Part shown: one piece after another, positions 7,401-17,159 of the stretch
Position numbering within the stretch: the stretch's first letter is position 1
How the letters are laid out: each line of letters begins with the position of its first letter
Assembly (NCBI RefSeq): GCF_014385085.1
Contig: NZ_JACRTD010000012.1
Location: 1 to 40,838 of the forward strand
DNA: 40,838 nt
Direction of reading: 5' to 3'
DNA from: Youxingia wuxianensis
GTDB taxonomy: Bacteria; Bacillota; Clostridia; Oscillospirales; Ruminococcaceae
Notes under the pieces: generated by a model
Databases searched by the model: none
What the model saw: only the letters and a program-made list of their open reading frames with translations
Told to the model about the DNA's origin: nothing
Position numbers and translations under genes: made by a program

Positions 7401-9647
7401 ATGGAAGAAAATACCATACGGCGCCGGCTTTTGCGGCTTTCGGTGATTGTTTGCGCGGTGGGCGCGGTACTGCTGATTGGGGGAGCCGGAATTATTTCTT
7501 CCGTGGCCCGGTATGCCCATGAGGACGTTCATACCCGGATAAAAACAGAGGCTCAGGAGTATAAAAACCGCATTTTTAAACAGTTTGACAAGGATTTTGA
7601 AACCCTGCATACCTTAGCGGTTCTTCTGTCAAAAAGTCCGGTTCTCTCTTTTGATAAGGACAATCTTATGAACTGGATTGCCGCCGCTAACAATGAATAT
7701 AACAATTTTGTGGGGATGGCCTATTTTACCCCAGACGGCCAGGGAATGATGAACCCTTCCGGAAAAGAAACCATCCTTGATTATCCCCTTGCTTCCTGTG
7801 ACGAAGCCGTGCAGGAGGCCGTCGAAAGGTCCTTTGCCGGGGAAAATGTGATCTCCCGTTTTTTTCTCAGCGAGATTACCAAGAAAGAGATTTATATTTA
7901 CAGCGTGCCGGTTTATCAGGAGGGAGAAATTGCCGGGGTATTATCCGCCAGCACTCATTTGGACATTTTTCAGGAAATTGCCAATGGTGAAGCGGTTATG
8001 AGCGGCAACGGCTTTATTCATGTGATCAGTTCAGACGGCACATTTTTAGTGCGTTCCCCCAATTCCCTGGTTCCTTATATCAACGAATATACTACCATCT
8101 TTGACGGGCCGTATATTTCCTCACAGGACCAGGAAAACGCCTTAGAACTTATGGAAAACCAACAAGGGGGCTTTTTTGAATTTCGTTATGAAAATAAATC
8201 CTATCATTTTTATCTTCAGCCGTTAAATATCAATGGCTGGTATTTAATGTGTGTGGATACGATGTGGGGCGGAGTTTCTTACAGCCGCCAAATATCCCTT
8301 TTGATGGGAATTAGCTTTTTTCTGATGCTTTTACTGTCCTGCTTCTTATTGGCTTACGGTTATTTTTTAATCCGCAAACATTATCATAAAATGTATACAT
8401 TAGCTTATTATGATCAAGTCACCGGCGCGCAGAATTTCGCTTATTTTCAGCAGCGTCTTTCCGCTTACCAAAAACAGTCCAAAAAATACAGCGTCATTGC
8501 TTTCAATATGCGCAATTTTAAATTTATTAACGAATTGTTCGGCACAAAGGATGGAAATCTTGTATTAAATTATCTCAGCAGTCAATTTGCTTCTCATATG
8601 AAAGAAAAAGAATTTTACTGCCGGGAAACCGCCGACCAGTTTTATCTGTTTTTTAAAGATACCGATCCGAAACAAATCAGCGCCAGATTACATGAAATTA
8701 TCTCTTCCATCCGGGCCGGCGCCCGGAAAAGAAGCGATGGATTTGATCTTAATCTTTACTGCGGCGTGGCTATCGGCGGCGATCCCCATCAAGCTTTATT
8801 AGCCCAGCAGCATATCCGTCAAAATGTCAATACCCGTATTCATTTTTATGATGAGGATATCCATAAACAGGAACTGCAGGTTCATTATATGGAAAGTCAT
8901 ATGGAACAAGCGCTGGAAAACGGAGAATTTAAACTGTATCTCCAGCCGAAAATCCGCTTGTCCGACGGGACTGCCGCTGGAGCGGAAGCCCTGGTTCGCT
9001 GGCACACAGAGGATGGAACCTTTTTCTTCCCAGGGGAATTTATTCCCTTGTTTGAAACCAATGGTTTTTGTGTCCGGTTGGATTTATATATGGTGGAACA
9101 AGCCTGCAAACAAATCAGAAGCTGGCTGGACAGGGGGATCGCGCCTATCCCCATTTCTGTCAACCAAAGCCGGCTGCTGTTTATGGAAGAAAATTATGTG
9201 GACAATTTGACAAAAATCCTTGAAAAATACGGCGTTTCCCCTTCCCTGATTGTTTTGGAAATTTTAGAAGGAATGGCGGCGCAAAATCTCAGCGCCCTTA
9301 ACGAGCGGATAAAACAGCTTCACTGCGCTGGATTTAAAGTTTCCATGGATGATTTTGGAAGCGGATATTCTTCTTTAAACACATTATCTCAATTAACCTT
9401 GGACGAATTAAAAATCGATCAGTCTTTCCTGCGCGGCATAGCCCAGGAAAACGATGAAAAACGATGGACTATATTAAAACAGATTGTACTGCTGGCGCAG
9501 AAATTAAACATCACCACCGTCGTGGAGGGAATTGAAACCCAGGAAAACGCACAGAGAATGGCGGAGTTTGGCTGTGAGTACGGGCAAGGATATTTTTACA
9601 GCAAACCTATTTGCGCCCAGGAGTTCAGTGAAAAATATATGAAGTAA
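7401..9647 (+). CDS. membrane c-di-GMP phosphodiesterase (sensor, degenerate GGDEF, EAL)
   Basis: 748 residues from ATG 7401 behind GAGAGGAGAG. Order: membrane helix about 13-35, extracytoplasmic Cache-like sensor about 36-290, second helix about 297-325, GGDEF-type domain about 340-465, EAL domain about 495-748. The GGDEF signature is replaced by TADQF near residue 411, so cyclase activity is probably lost. The EAL domain is complete: EALVRW at 529, SVNQSR, LEILEG, MDDFGSGYSSL, LKIDQSF, VVEGIETQ and YSKP, which carry the metal ligands and catalytic residues of active enzymes. It should degrade c-di-GMP to pGpG in response to an outside signal. It is transcribed alone, with a long repeat-filled leader and a strong terminator. 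Confidence 0.93.
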   Translation: MEENTIRRRLLRLSVIVCAVGAVLLIGGAGIISSVARYAHEDVHTRIKTEAQEYKNRIFKQFDKDFETLHTLAVLLSKSPVLSFDKDNLMNWIAAANNEYNNFVGMAYFTPDGQGMMNPSGKETILDYPLASCDEAVQEAVERSFAGENVISRFFLSEITKKEIYIYSVPVYQEGEIAGVLSASTHLDIFQEIANGEAVMSGNGFIHVISSDGTFLVRSPNSLVPYINEYTTIFDGPYISSQDQENALELMENQQGGFFEFRYENKSYHFYLQPLNINGWYLMCVDTMWGGVSYSRQISLLMGISFFLMLLLSCFLLAYGYFLIRKHYHKMYTLAYYDQVTGAQNFAYFQQRLSAYQKQSKKYSVIAFNMRNFKFINELFGTKDGNLVLNYLSSQFASHMKEKEFYCRETADQFYLFFKDTDPKQISARLHEIISSIRAGARKRSDGFDLNLYCGVAIGGDPHQALLAQQHIRQNVNTRIHFYDEDIHKQELQVHYMESHMEQALENGEFKLYLQPKIRLSDGTAAGAEALVRWHTEDGTFFFPGEFIPLFETNGFCVRLDLYMVEQACKQIRSWLDRGIAPIPISVNQSRLLFMEENYVDNLTKILEKYGVSPSLIVLEILEGMAAQNLSALNERIKQLHCAGFKVSMDDFGSGYSSLNTLSQLTLDELKIDQSFLRGIAQENDEKRWTILKQIVLLAQKLNITTVVEGIETQENAQRMAEFGCEYGQGYFYSKPICAQEFSEKYMK

Positions 9648-9668
9648 GCTTTCCTGGAGAAAACGAAG

Positions 9669-9714
9669 AACCCCCCGGAGGAATTTTATAAATTCCTCCG
9701 GGGGGTTTTGTTTT
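9669..9714 (+). terminator. terminator after EAL gene
   Basis: AACCCCCCGGAGGAATTT pairs with AAATTCCTCCGGGGGGTT around a tiny AT loop, followed by TTGTTTT. The perfect stem exceeds 15 bp. Confidence 0.95.
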
Positions 9715-9719
9715 GAGCC

Positions 9720-10685
9720 GGGAGAAAATACCCGCCGAGACCCCGCGGAAACCACCCGCAGAGGCGGCGAAGCCGAGTGGAAGTTTCTTGGCCAAGCCTT
9801 CTTTTCAAAGAAGGCGGGGACGGGCGGCGAGGGTCGGGAAAGCCAAGCCGAAATCCCGCGGGAACCACCGGAAGGCGAGCGCCCGAACTAACACTCCGCG
9901 GGAGCTGCCCGCCGGGGAGGAATGTGCGGGGACGGCGGGCCCCCGGCGGCCGCGAAGCGGCCGGCCCGGCCGTTGGCCGGAAGCGGCGAAGCCGCCCGGG
10001 GGCCCGGGCGCGGGGCGGGATACGGGCTGGAGGGCGGCAGGGGGCGTAAGGCGGGGGGCGGCCTGCCCCGCCGAAACTGCCGGGAGACGCCGAAAGAAAA
10101 CACCCGCCGAAACCCCGCGGGAGCTACCGGAAGGAGAGCCCCCGGACCAAAACCCCGCAGGAACCACCCGCAGGGGCGGCGAAGCCGAATGAAAGTTTCT
10201 TGGCCAAGCCTTCTTTTTAAAGAAGGCGGGAATGGAAGTTTTTGCCGAGGCTTTTTTCAAAAAGCTGGAGAGGGAAATCACCGGGAGGAGCCCCCGGACC
10301 AGAACCCCGCCGGAACCTCCCGCAGAGGCGGCGAAGCCGAATGAAAGTTTCTTGGCCAAGCCTTCTTTTTAAAGAAGGCGGAGACGAGGCTTTTTTCAAA
10401 AAGCCGGAAAGGGAAATCACCGGGAGGAGCTCCCGGACCGAAGCCCCACGGGAACCACCCGCAGAGGCGGCGCAGCCGAATGGAAGTTTTTTGGCCAAGC
10501 CTTTTTTTCAAAAAGCTGGAGGGCGAGCGCCCGAACCAACACTCCGCAGGAACCGCCCGCAGGGGCGGCGAAGCCGAATGGAAGTTTTTGCCGAAGCTTT
10601 TTTCAAAAAGCTGGAGGGCGAAGCCGAATGAAGGTTTCTTGGCCAAGCCTTCTTTAAAAAGAAGGCGGAAGGCGGGAGAAAGCGG
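9720..10685 (-). repeat. mosaic repeat block R2
   Basis: Nearly 1 kb without genes. Seven hairpin-module copies read in the reverse orientation (each with GCCGAATGAAAG-like sequence before TTGGCCAAG or TTGCCGA and a hairpin). One inverted-core module spans 9937-10005. The last hairpin abuts the 3' end of the leftward ABC-F gene. Confidence 0.9.
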
Positions 10686-10691
10686 GAAGGA

Positions 10692-12638
10692 TCAAACCGT
10701 CTCCTCCTGCTCCCGGCCCAGCTCTTCCCATTCTTCCATCCGCTGGGCCAGCGTTTCCCGCAGACTTTCCAGTTCCTGGCACAGCAAAGCCACCTGCTCA
10801 TAATCGCTGGCCACCTGCGGGGACGCCAAAAGCCCTTCTTTTTGGGAGATTTCTTCTTCCAACTGGGAAATTTCTTCCTCCACCTGCACAAACCGCTTTT
10901 TCCTGGCCACCTGCTGCGCCCGCTGTTTTTTGGAACGGTAGTATTCGTTTGTCCCAGCCGGGGCGGCGGCGCCTTGGGCGTCCGCGAAGGGTTCCTTCGC
11001 GGCATTGGCTGCGCCAATGGCCGCCGCCTGCCGGTTTTTATACTTCTCATATCCCCCGTCATACCATAAAAACCCTTCCGGGGTCATTTCGACAATTTTC
11101 GTCGGCATTCGGGAAAGAAGATACCGATCGTGGCTTACCGCTAAAATCGTCCCTTCATATTCCATCAGCGCCCGGTCCAATACGTCTTTGGTTGCTAAAT
11201 CCAAATGATTGGTGGGTTCGTCCAGCAATAAAACATTGCCTTTTTCCAGCATCATAATCGCAAATTTCAAACGGGCTTTTTCTCCGCCGGACAGCGCGTC
11301 CACCCGTTTATAAATCGTATCCCCAGAAAACCGCACGCCTCCTAAAGCCGTACGAATTTCCTGTTCATACGCCTTTGGATACCGGTCCCATAATTCCTGC
11401 AGGACTGTTTTATTGGGATGTAATTTTGTTTGTTCCTGTTCAAAATAGGAAACTTTTACATGTTTGCCCCAAACAATTTTCCCCTGTTCCAAAGAAAGCA
11501 AATTCATCAGAGTTTTTAGGAAGGTGGATTTTCCCACTCCATTGGCGCCTACCAAAGCTACTTTTTGTCCCCGCAAAAGATCAAAATCCAAATTGCTGCA
11601 CAACTGTCTTTTTTCCGCTCCCTGCCCTACAGATAAAGCAAGCCCTGTCACATGAAGAACTTCTTTTACCGGTTCTTTTTCAAAAGAAAACCGAATATTT
11701 GCCGGCGGGACAGGCGGTTTTGGTTTTGCGATCCGCGGCAGCCGTTCCAATTCTTTTTCCCGGCTTTTTGCCATTTGTGCTGTTGTGGCCCGTACTTTAT
11801 TCCTGGCAATATAATCCTCTAAGGCAGCAATCTGCACCTGCTGGGCTTCATATTCTTTTAATTGGCGCTGATATCTTTCTTCTTTTAATTGTGTATATTT
11901 GGTATAATTTCCTTTATAGGAAAAAAATTCTTTTCGATCCAGTTCCCAGATTTTTGTCACTAATTTATCTAAAAAATACCGGTCATGAGAAACGACGACA
12001 ATCGCTCCCTTATATCCTTCCAAATATTCTTCCAGCCAATCCAGCGAAGCAAAATCCAAATGATTGGTAGGTTCGTCTAATATCAGCAGTTTTGGCGCCT
12101 GCAATAACAGTTTGCACAAAGCCAGCCGGGTTTTTTCCCCGCCGGACAGCGCTTTTACAGGAGTCGACGGGTCCCGGCTGCCAAAACCCATACCATGCAG
12201 CACTGTATTAATTTTAATATCGATTAAATATCCTTCGTTGGCTTCAAAATACGTTTGCAGCCGGGCATATTCCTGCGTAATTTCCATTGCCTGAGGACTT
12301 TGCTTGTCCAGCGTTTCCAGCTGGGCAGCCAATGTTTTCAGCTTTTGTTTTATTTCCAGCAAAGCGGAAAATGCCGACCGCATTTCCTGATGTATGGTAT
12401 TTTCCCCCATAAGCCCGCTGTTTTGGCGCAAAAAACCAATAGCCAAGCCGTTTTGAATACTGCGCTGGCCGCTTTCAAACTCCTGTGTTCCTTCCAAAAC
12501 TTCCAGCAGCGTGGATTTCCCCGCGCCGTTAACCCCAATCAGACCAATCCGGTCCCCTTCTTCTATTTTTAAACTTACCCCTTGGAAAATCGTTTGATCC
12601 CCAAAAGATTTTGTTACATTTTCTAAGGATGCTAACAT
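10692..12638 (-). CDS. ABC-F family ATPase
   Basis: 648 residues with two ATP-binding domains and no membrane segment. Domain 1: Walker A GVNGAGKST at 35-43, signature LSGGEKTRLAL, Walker B ILDEPTNHLDF. Domain 2: GANGVGKSTFL, LSGGEKARLKF, LLLDEPTNHLDL. The linker between them and the C-terminal Glu/Gln-rich coiled coil give the layout of Uup/YfmM-like ABC-F proteins, which act on the ribosome as translation factors. Whether it gives antibiotic resistance cannot be told. ATG 12638 has GGAGAA upstream. An in-frame extension of 21 residues to 12701 is encoded by the adjacent repeat and is rejected as start. No terminator is seen other than the repeat block. Confidence 0.93.
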   Translation of the reverse strand: MLASLENVTKSFGDQTIFQGVSLKIEEGDRIGLIGVNGAGKSTLLEVLEGTQEFESGQRSIQNGLAIGFLRQNSGLMGENTIHQEMRSAFSALLEIKQKLKTLAAQLETLDKQSPQAMEITQEYARLQTYFEANEGYLIDIKINTVLHGMGFGSRDPSTPVKALSGGEKTRLALCKLLLQAPKLLILDEPTNHLDFASLDWLEEYLEGYKGAIVVVSHDRYFLDKLVTKIWELDRKEFFSYKGNYTKYTQLKEERYQRQLKEYEAQQVQIAALEDYIARNKVRATTAQMAKSREKELERLPRIAKPKPPVPPANIRFSFEKEPVKEVLHVTGLALSVGQGAEKRQLCSNLDFDLLRGQKVALVGANGVGKSTFLKTLMNLLSLEQGKIVWGKHVKVSYFEQEQTKLHPNKTVLQELWDRYPKAYEQEIRTALGGVRFSGDTIYKRVDALSGGEKARLKFAIMMLEKGNVLLLDEPTNHLDLATKDVLDRALMEYEGTILAVSHDRYLLSRMPTKIVEMTPEGFLWYDGGYEKYKNRQAAAIGAANAAKEPFADAQGAAAPAGTNEYYRSKKQRAQQVARKKRFVQVEEEISQLEEEISQKEGLLASPQVASDYEQVALLCQELESLRETLAQRMEEWEELGREQEETV

Positions 12639-12654
12639 GGGTTCTCCTTTCTTT

Positions 12655-12931
12655 CCGCCTTCCCGCCTTTTTTGGAAAAAAGGCTTGGCAAAAACTTTCA
12701 CTCGGCTTCGCCGCCCCTACGGGTAGTTTCTGCGGGGTCTCGGCGGGTGCTTCTTCCTGGTCGGTTTCGGCCGGCTCCCGGTAGTTCCTGCGGGGCAGTC
12801 CTCCCCCGCCTTACGTTCCCTGTCCCGTTCCAGCCCGAAGCCCGCTCGGGCCCGGGCCCCCGGACGGCTTCGCCGTTCCCGGCCGTTGGCCGGGCCGGCC
12901 GCTTCGCGGCCGCTGGGGGCCCGCCGCCCGA
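12655..12931 (+). repeat. mosaic repeat block R3
   Basis: The hairpin GCCTTTTTTGGAAAAAAGGC (12665-12684) lies just upstream of the ABC-F ribosome site. It is followed by TTGGCAAAAACTTTCACTCG and GGCTTCGCC. An inverted-core module spans 12854-12922 and ends next to the RmuC stop codon. Confidence 0.88.
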
Positions 12932-14221
12932 TTACCGCTCTTCTTCCAAAAGGGCCGCCTCTTCCCCGCCGTTCCTTTGCTCCCCGCCGCCGATAGACGA
13001 CAGGCGCTTTTGGATCATCCGGGTGCGCACGCCTACCAGCCGGTCCAGTTCGTCGTCCGCCTGGCGAAGCCGCTGCCGGGCGGCGCTTAATACTTCCCCA
13101 AACCGGTCAAATTCCGTTTTTACCGCCCCCAGCACATCCCACACCTCGCTGGAGCGTTTTTGGATAGCAAGGGTTTGAAATCCCATCTGCAGGGAGTTCA
13201 GCAGGGCGGCCATCGTCGTCGGTCCGGCAATGGTTACTTTGTATTCCCGCTGCAGCGGCTCCAATAAATTCAGCCGCAAAGCTTCCGCGTATAATCCTTC
13301 AAAAGGCAGAAATAAAACCGCAAAATCCGTCGTGTACGGCGGATCGATATATTTTTCCCGAATTTCCTTTGCGCTTGCCCGCAGGCGTTTTTCCAATCCA
13401 TTTTTTGCTTCTGTAATCCCCTGAGGATCCCCTTTGTCATATGCGTCCAACAGGTTGGTATAACCGTCTCCGGGGAATTTAGCGTCAATGGGCAGATACA
13501 CTGGTGTTTCTCCGTCTCCCGGCAGTTTTACAGCAAATTCTACAAACGCCCGGGAATGTTGTTTTGTCATAACATTTGTGTCATATTGGCAGGGGGATAA
13601 AATTTGTTTTAAAATAGAGGAAAGCTGTACTTCTCCTAAAATTCCTCTGGTTTTCACATTGGAAAGCACTTTTTTTAAATCCCCTACCCCAGCGGCCAGC
13701 GTTTGCATTTCTCCCAAACCTTTATACACCTGTTCCAGCCGCTGACTGACCAAAGAGAAAGATTGTCCGATACGGGTTTCTAAGGTTCGCTGCAATTTTT
13801 CATCCACTGTCAGCCGCATTTGTTCTAATTTTTGCTGATTGTCCTGTTGGATAGCGTTCAGTCTGCGTTCCATTTCCTGTCGGATGGTTTCTAATTTTTG
13901 ATCGTTTTGCAGGACGAACGATCCTAATTTTAAATCGATATTCCCCATAAGATCCAAGACATTTTTTTGCAAGCTGTCCTGCCGGATAGAAAGATGCTGC
14001 GTCCCCTGCCGCTGCAGTTCAGCCGTCATTTGAGCGCCGGTTTGCGCCGCTTGCCTGGCGGCAGAAATCATTTCCTGTTTTGTCCGCTCCAATTCCTGTT
14101 CAAGCAAACGAGCGGAAACGGAGGATCGGTTCTTTTTTATCAGAAAAAAAAGGAGAATTGCCGTACAGCAGATACTCAGAGCGGTAATCCCCGCCAGCAG
14201 ATAAAAAAACGGTGTATCCAT
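12932..14221 (-). CDS. rmuC: RmuC-family DNA recombination protein
   Basis: 429 residues. An N-terminal membrane anchor (about 5-28) precedes a long coiled coil (about 35-185, with TRQEM/LQ-type heptads). The conserved RmuC core follows: GILGEVQLSSILKQIL, then LPIDAKFPGDGY, FLPFEGLYAEAL and AGPTTMAALLNSLQMGF. RmuC proteins resemble restriction-like nucleases and in E. coli limit rearrangements at inverted repeats; the biochemical activity is not settled. That makes it a noteworthy neighbour in a window full of inverted repeats, but the gene is also an ordinary chromosomal one. The start has AGGAGG about 8 nt upstream, and a promoter lies at 14255-14283. Confidence 0.93.
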   Translation of the reverse strand: MDTPFFYLLAGITALSICCTAILLFFLIKKNRSSVSARLLEQELERTKQEMISAARQAAQTGAQMTAELQRQGTQHLSIRQDSLQKNVLDLMGNIDLKLGSFVLQNDQKLETIRQEMERRLNAIQQDNQQKLEQMRLTVDEKLQRTLETRIGQSFSLVSQRLEQVYKGLGEMQTLAAGVGDLKKVLSNVKTRGILGEVQLSSILKQILSPCQYDTNVMTKQHSRAFVEFAVKLPGDGETPVYLPIDAKFPGDGYTNLLDAYDKGDPQGITEAKNGLEKRLRASAKEIREKYIDPPYTTDFAVLFLPFEGLYAEALRLNLLEPLQREYKVTIAGPTTMAALLNSLQMGFQTLAIQKRSSEVWDVLGAVKTEFDRFGEVLSAARQRLRQADDELDRLVGVRTRMIQKRLSSIGGGEQRNGGEEAALLEEER

Positions 14222-14254
14222 TAAACATCCTCCTTTTTTTATTAAAACAGCGTA

Positions 14255-14283
14255 ATTATAGCATTTTTCTCTTTTTCCTACAA
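14255..14283 (-). promoter_or_regulatory. promoter of rmuC
   Basis: On the minus strand TTGTAG (14283-14278), a 17-bp spacer and TATAAT (14260-14255). It leaves a short leader before ATG 14221. Confidence 0.65.
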
Positions 14284-14309
14284 GGTTTGTCCTTTTTTAA
14301 GCAAACAGG

Positions 14310-14350
14310 AAAAAGGGGGCTGCGAAGATAAAAAAGCAGCCCCTTTTTCT
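14310..14350. terminator. bidirectional terminator-like hairpin
   Basis: AAAAAGGGGGCTGC (14310-14323) and GCAGCCCCTTTTT (14336-14348) pair around an A-rich loop. It insulates rmuC from the repeat tract to the right. Confidence 0.85.
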
Positions 14351-14360
14351 TAAAATATAT

Positions 14361-14387
14361 GTACTTACAGTACCTACAGTACATACA
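14361..14387 (+). repeat. three 9-bp direct repeats GTACNTACA
   Basis: GTACTTACA, GTACCTACA and GTACATACA are perfectly adjacent, at the edge of the gene-free tract next to the ParA/RHH operon. The array looks like a small protein-binding site. Confidence 0.85.
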
Positions 14388-15793
14388 GCTTTCGAAAATA
14401 CCGAAAGGAAATCGAGGAAACCCCCTTGCCGCCTGGGTTGGAGAGGGAGCGGGGAAAGAGGAAGAAAGGTGCAGTTTCGGATAGTGAGGTTCCCAGTTTC
14501 GGTTTGCAAGGCGGTCAGTTTCCCCTAAAGGCGGGGGCAGTTTTGGCTAGCTCCCTTTTGCCGGTTTTGTGGTACTATAAAATTAACGGGAAAGGATACG
14601 TTTTCCTGGCCCCGCTGTGGGCGGCTTCTTTTCCGGCCCCGGGGGGTTTGGGTCCGGGCGTTACCGGGCAGCTTTCTTTTCCGGGCCCGGGCGGTTTGAG
14701 GCCGTGTTGCCGCCGGGAAGTGTTTTTTTCCGGCGCTTCCGGCGCCGGTCCGGCTCCCCCGGACGGAAATTTTATCTGCCGGCCGGGAAAAGGACAAGGT
14801 ACCCAGTTTCGGATAGCCTTTCCCCTTCCCTTTTACAAATCTGGGTACCGTTCCCGGAAAAACCAGGAAAACCCCCATTATTCGGGCCTTTCCTTTGGCA
14901 AAAGGAACCCTTTTCCTTAAAACCAAAACCCGGCGGAAATCAAAGAAAACAAAAGAAAACCCCTGCTTTTTTAAAGCTAATTTAAAAAATAAGAAGGAAG
15001 GTACCCAGTTTCGGATAGTCCCTCCCCCCTCTCCCAAAACAGGGGACCTGGCTTGGGAGTCTATTTTGGAGCGGGGCGATTTCGGGGCTCGGCCCTTTGG
15101 ACTTCTGGTGCTTGGTCGCTGTGTTTCCAGGGCTTCCGGCTTTTTTGGGCCGCCCCTTCGGCCTTTTGGCGTTTGGCCCCTTTGGTTCTTTCCGCTGTGG
15201 CCTCCGGGGGCTGGGCCTTCCGTGTTTGGGGATGGGCGTTTGGCCTCCGGTTCTCCGGGTGCTCGGCGGGGCGGTTTCGAGGGTTCGGCCCTTTGGTTGC
15301 TGGCGCTTCGGGCGCTGGAGTCCCCCGGCGGCCGGGCGCTGAAAGGTCCCGTTTTTCCCTGGGAGGCGCTCCCCTTCCCCGGGAAAGCCCCTTCCCTTTC
15401 AAAAAGTGGGTACCTTCTGAAAGCCCCCACTAGAACTTGTGGATGCAAGCGAACGCCTTTACACTATATCTAGTTTCCCTCCCCTGGGGGAGGAAGGAAA
15501 GAAAAAACGAGAAATCCAGCGAAAAACAAAGAAAATCAGCGTACGCGCGAGTTTTAAAAGAAAAGGGTACGCAGTTTCGGTTAGCTGGTACCAGGGGGAA
15601 AATCCCCTCTTCCCCAACAGGGATTTTTACCGGCATTTTCCTGAAAAATGAAAACAAGAGATAACAGAAGAATAACAGAGAAAAACAAAGAAAAGTACCG
15701 GTAATCTTCTTTTGAAATTCAAAGAGGTACTCACTTTCGGTTAGTTGGGAACCAACGGGGACCCGGACCTCTGTAAAAGGAAAACACTTTACA
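14388..15793 (+). other. 1.4-kb gene-free tract with recurring 19-bp motif (possible centromere)
   Basis: No convincing gene is present. The motif GGTACNCAGTTTCGGWTAG recurs in one orientation: full copies at 14798-14816, 15000-15018 and 15566-15584, and a diverged copy at 15726-15744. Partial copies are at 14468-14484 and 14489-14507, with fragments near 14514 and 14536. An inverted CTGGGTACC at 14841-14849 pairs with the start of the 14798 copy. A GGTACC follows the 15566 copy. Between the motifs lie GC-rich degenerate repeats (15060-15400) and purine-rich stretches. The tract sits directly downstream of the RHH and ParA genes, where plasmid centromeres often lie; the role is inference. Confidence 0.6.
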
Positions 15794-16207
15794 CTAAAGG
15801 CCCAAAATCTTCTTTAAAATATCGTTGACCAGTTTGCTTTCCGTTACCTGCTGGGCCTTGGCCGCCTGCTGTATCCCTTCGATGACGGCGGTGTCCAGAT
15901 AAAAGGTTTTGTTCTTCGCCGTGCGCCCCGGTTCCCGGACGATATATTCCGTTAGATCTACCGCGGGAGCCGTTTTCTTGCGGGAGGGTTTCTTCTCCTG
16001 CACCGCCGCGGCGGCAGCGGCTTCGCCGCTGTCGCCGTAGGCGCCCGAAACGGCGGGGCTGGTTTCAGGGGCAGGAGTCTGAACGGGCGCCTGCGGCAGT
16101 TTGGCGCTTTGCGCCAAACCCGCCGCGGCGGACTTTCCGGCTTTCGCTTCCTTGGCCTGACGCTCTAAAATTCCTTTGGTAAACTTATTTTCTACTTTGG
16201 ATGGCAT
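15794..16207 (-). CDS. ribbon-helix-helix protein, probable ParA partner
   Basis: 137 residues. The first 95 are low-complexity, rich in Lys, Ala, Pro and Gln. The C-terminal 40 residues (from KNKTFYLDTAVIEGI through the SKLVNDILKKIL end) have the strand-helix-helix pattern of ribbon-helix-helix DNA-binding proteins. It follows the ParA gene in the same direction, 86 bp downstream. This order of a ParA lacking its own DNA-binding domain followed by a small RHH protein is that of type Ib plasmid partition operons, where the RHH protein binds the centromere, stimulates the ATPase and represses the operon. The start at 16207 follows GGAGAG. A plain repressor is the alternative. Confidence 0.72.
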   Translation of the reverse strand: MPSKVENKFTKGILERQAKEAKAGKSAAAGLAQSAKLPQAPVQTPAPETSPAVSGAYGDSGEAAAAAAVQEKKPSRKKTAPAVDLTEYIVREPGRTAKNKTFYLDTAVIEGIQQAAKAQQVTESKLVNDILKKILGL

Positions 16208-16239
16208 GGCCAGCTCTCCTTTTTTCTAAGAATAAAACG

Positions 16240-16279
16240 AATAGATCAGCTAATAGAAATAGTAATAGAACTTCTATTA
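16240..16279. promoter_or_regulatory. candidate RHH operator between parA and RHH gene
   Basis: AATAGAT (16240), TAATAGAA (16251) and TAATAGAA (16263) are direct repeats; the last forms a 17-bp palindrome TAATAGAAcTTCTATTA (16263-16279). The same AATAGA word recurs upstream of parA. Confidence 0.6.
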
Positions 16280-16293
16280 GAAATTTGTCGAAA

Positions 16294-17106
16294 CTACAAA
16301 ATCTCCCGTTCAAACATTTCATCCACCAAAGCGGCGATAGCGTCGCAGCCTTTGGAACGAAGATCATAGATGCTGATGGGGACGGCGGCTAATTCGGACT
16401 CGGTAATTTTAATATTTCTGGGGATCACCGTATGAAACATCAAAGACCGCACATCTTCCACATCCTGGGCAGTGCGCAGGTATTCCAAAAAGTCAGAAGA
16501 AAGCCGGTTGCGGGAGTCAAAGTCATTGACAATAAATCCTTTGATATTATCCTCTTTGCGCAGGCGGCGGCGGGCGTCCTCCCATAAGGCAATAAACAGC
16601 TGGGCTCCTTCGATAGCGTTCATGGACACATCGCTGACCAGCAGAATGGCGTCGCTGGCTAAAAAGGCGTTTTGGTTGACAATGGACATGCTGGGATTGG
16701 TATCGATGAGGATATAATCGTATTGATCGAAAAACTCCTGATGATCCCGCAGATAATTGGAAAGGATCTGTTCCCTGCCCGCCACAGAAGCGATTTTCAG
16801 TTCCGCTTTATGTAAAAAGATGGATCCGGCGATCATGTCCAGATTAGGCAGCCGGTCGATGGGTTTTTGTAAGATCAGCTGCTGGGGAGCGGGCTGGGGG
16901 GTTTCGATGTTATAAATATCATAGGTGGTAAACAGATCGGGGTTGGTGCGGTCGATCCCCATATTATTGGTAAGGTTTCCTTGCAGGTCGCCGTCCACCA
17001 CCAGCACCCGGCGCTCCAGCTGGGAGAGGATCCCGCCGATATTAAAGCAGAGCATGGTTTTGCCCACGCCGCCCTTGAGGGTGCCGAAGGTAATAATTTT
17101 TCCCAT
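16294..17106 (-). CDS. parA: ParA-type partition ATPase
   Basis: 270 residues. The deviant Walker A box KGGVGKT lies at 11-17, followed by the VVDGDLQGNLTNNMG motif near 36-50 and Walker B YILIDTNPS near 130. The usual DTPP is DTNP here. It starts directly with the ATPase fold, so there is no N-terminal helix-turn-helix. Such ParA/Soj proteins position DNA cargo by ATP-dependent binding to the nucleoid. The next gene encodes an RHH protein, as in plasmid partition operons. ATG 17106 has AAAGGAG. AATAGA words and a palindrome lie upstream, suggesting autoregulation. Chromosomal Soj is unlikely because no Spo0J/ParB neighbour is present. Confidence 0.88.
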   Translation of the reverse strand: MGKIITFGTLKGGVGKTMLCFNIGGILSQLERRVLVVDGDLQGNLTNNMGIDRTNPDLFTTYDIYNIETPQPAPQQLILQKPIDRLPNLDMIAGSIFLHKAELKIASVAGREQILSNYLRDHQEFFDQYDYILIDTNPSMSIVNQNAFLASDAILLVSDVSMNAIEGAQLFIALWEDARRRLRKEDNIKGFIVNDFDSRNRLSSDFLEYLRTAQDVEDVRSLMFHTVIPRNIKITESELAAVPISIYDLRSKGCDAIAALVDEMFEREIL

Positions 17107-17159
17107 AGGGACGCTCCTTTCATAATAAGGAATAGATTAGAAGGCATATTGTTTTATAC

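Noticed and set aside
9690..10680. Many ORFs with MKVSWPSLLFKEGG-like peptides
   Set aside because: They are translations of the hairpin module; the start codon is not kept in all copies.
14426..15473. Overlapping long ORFs on both strands in the gene-free tract
   Set aside because: No homology-like composition, no ribosome sites, open because of high GC; the tract is better explained by repeated motifs.
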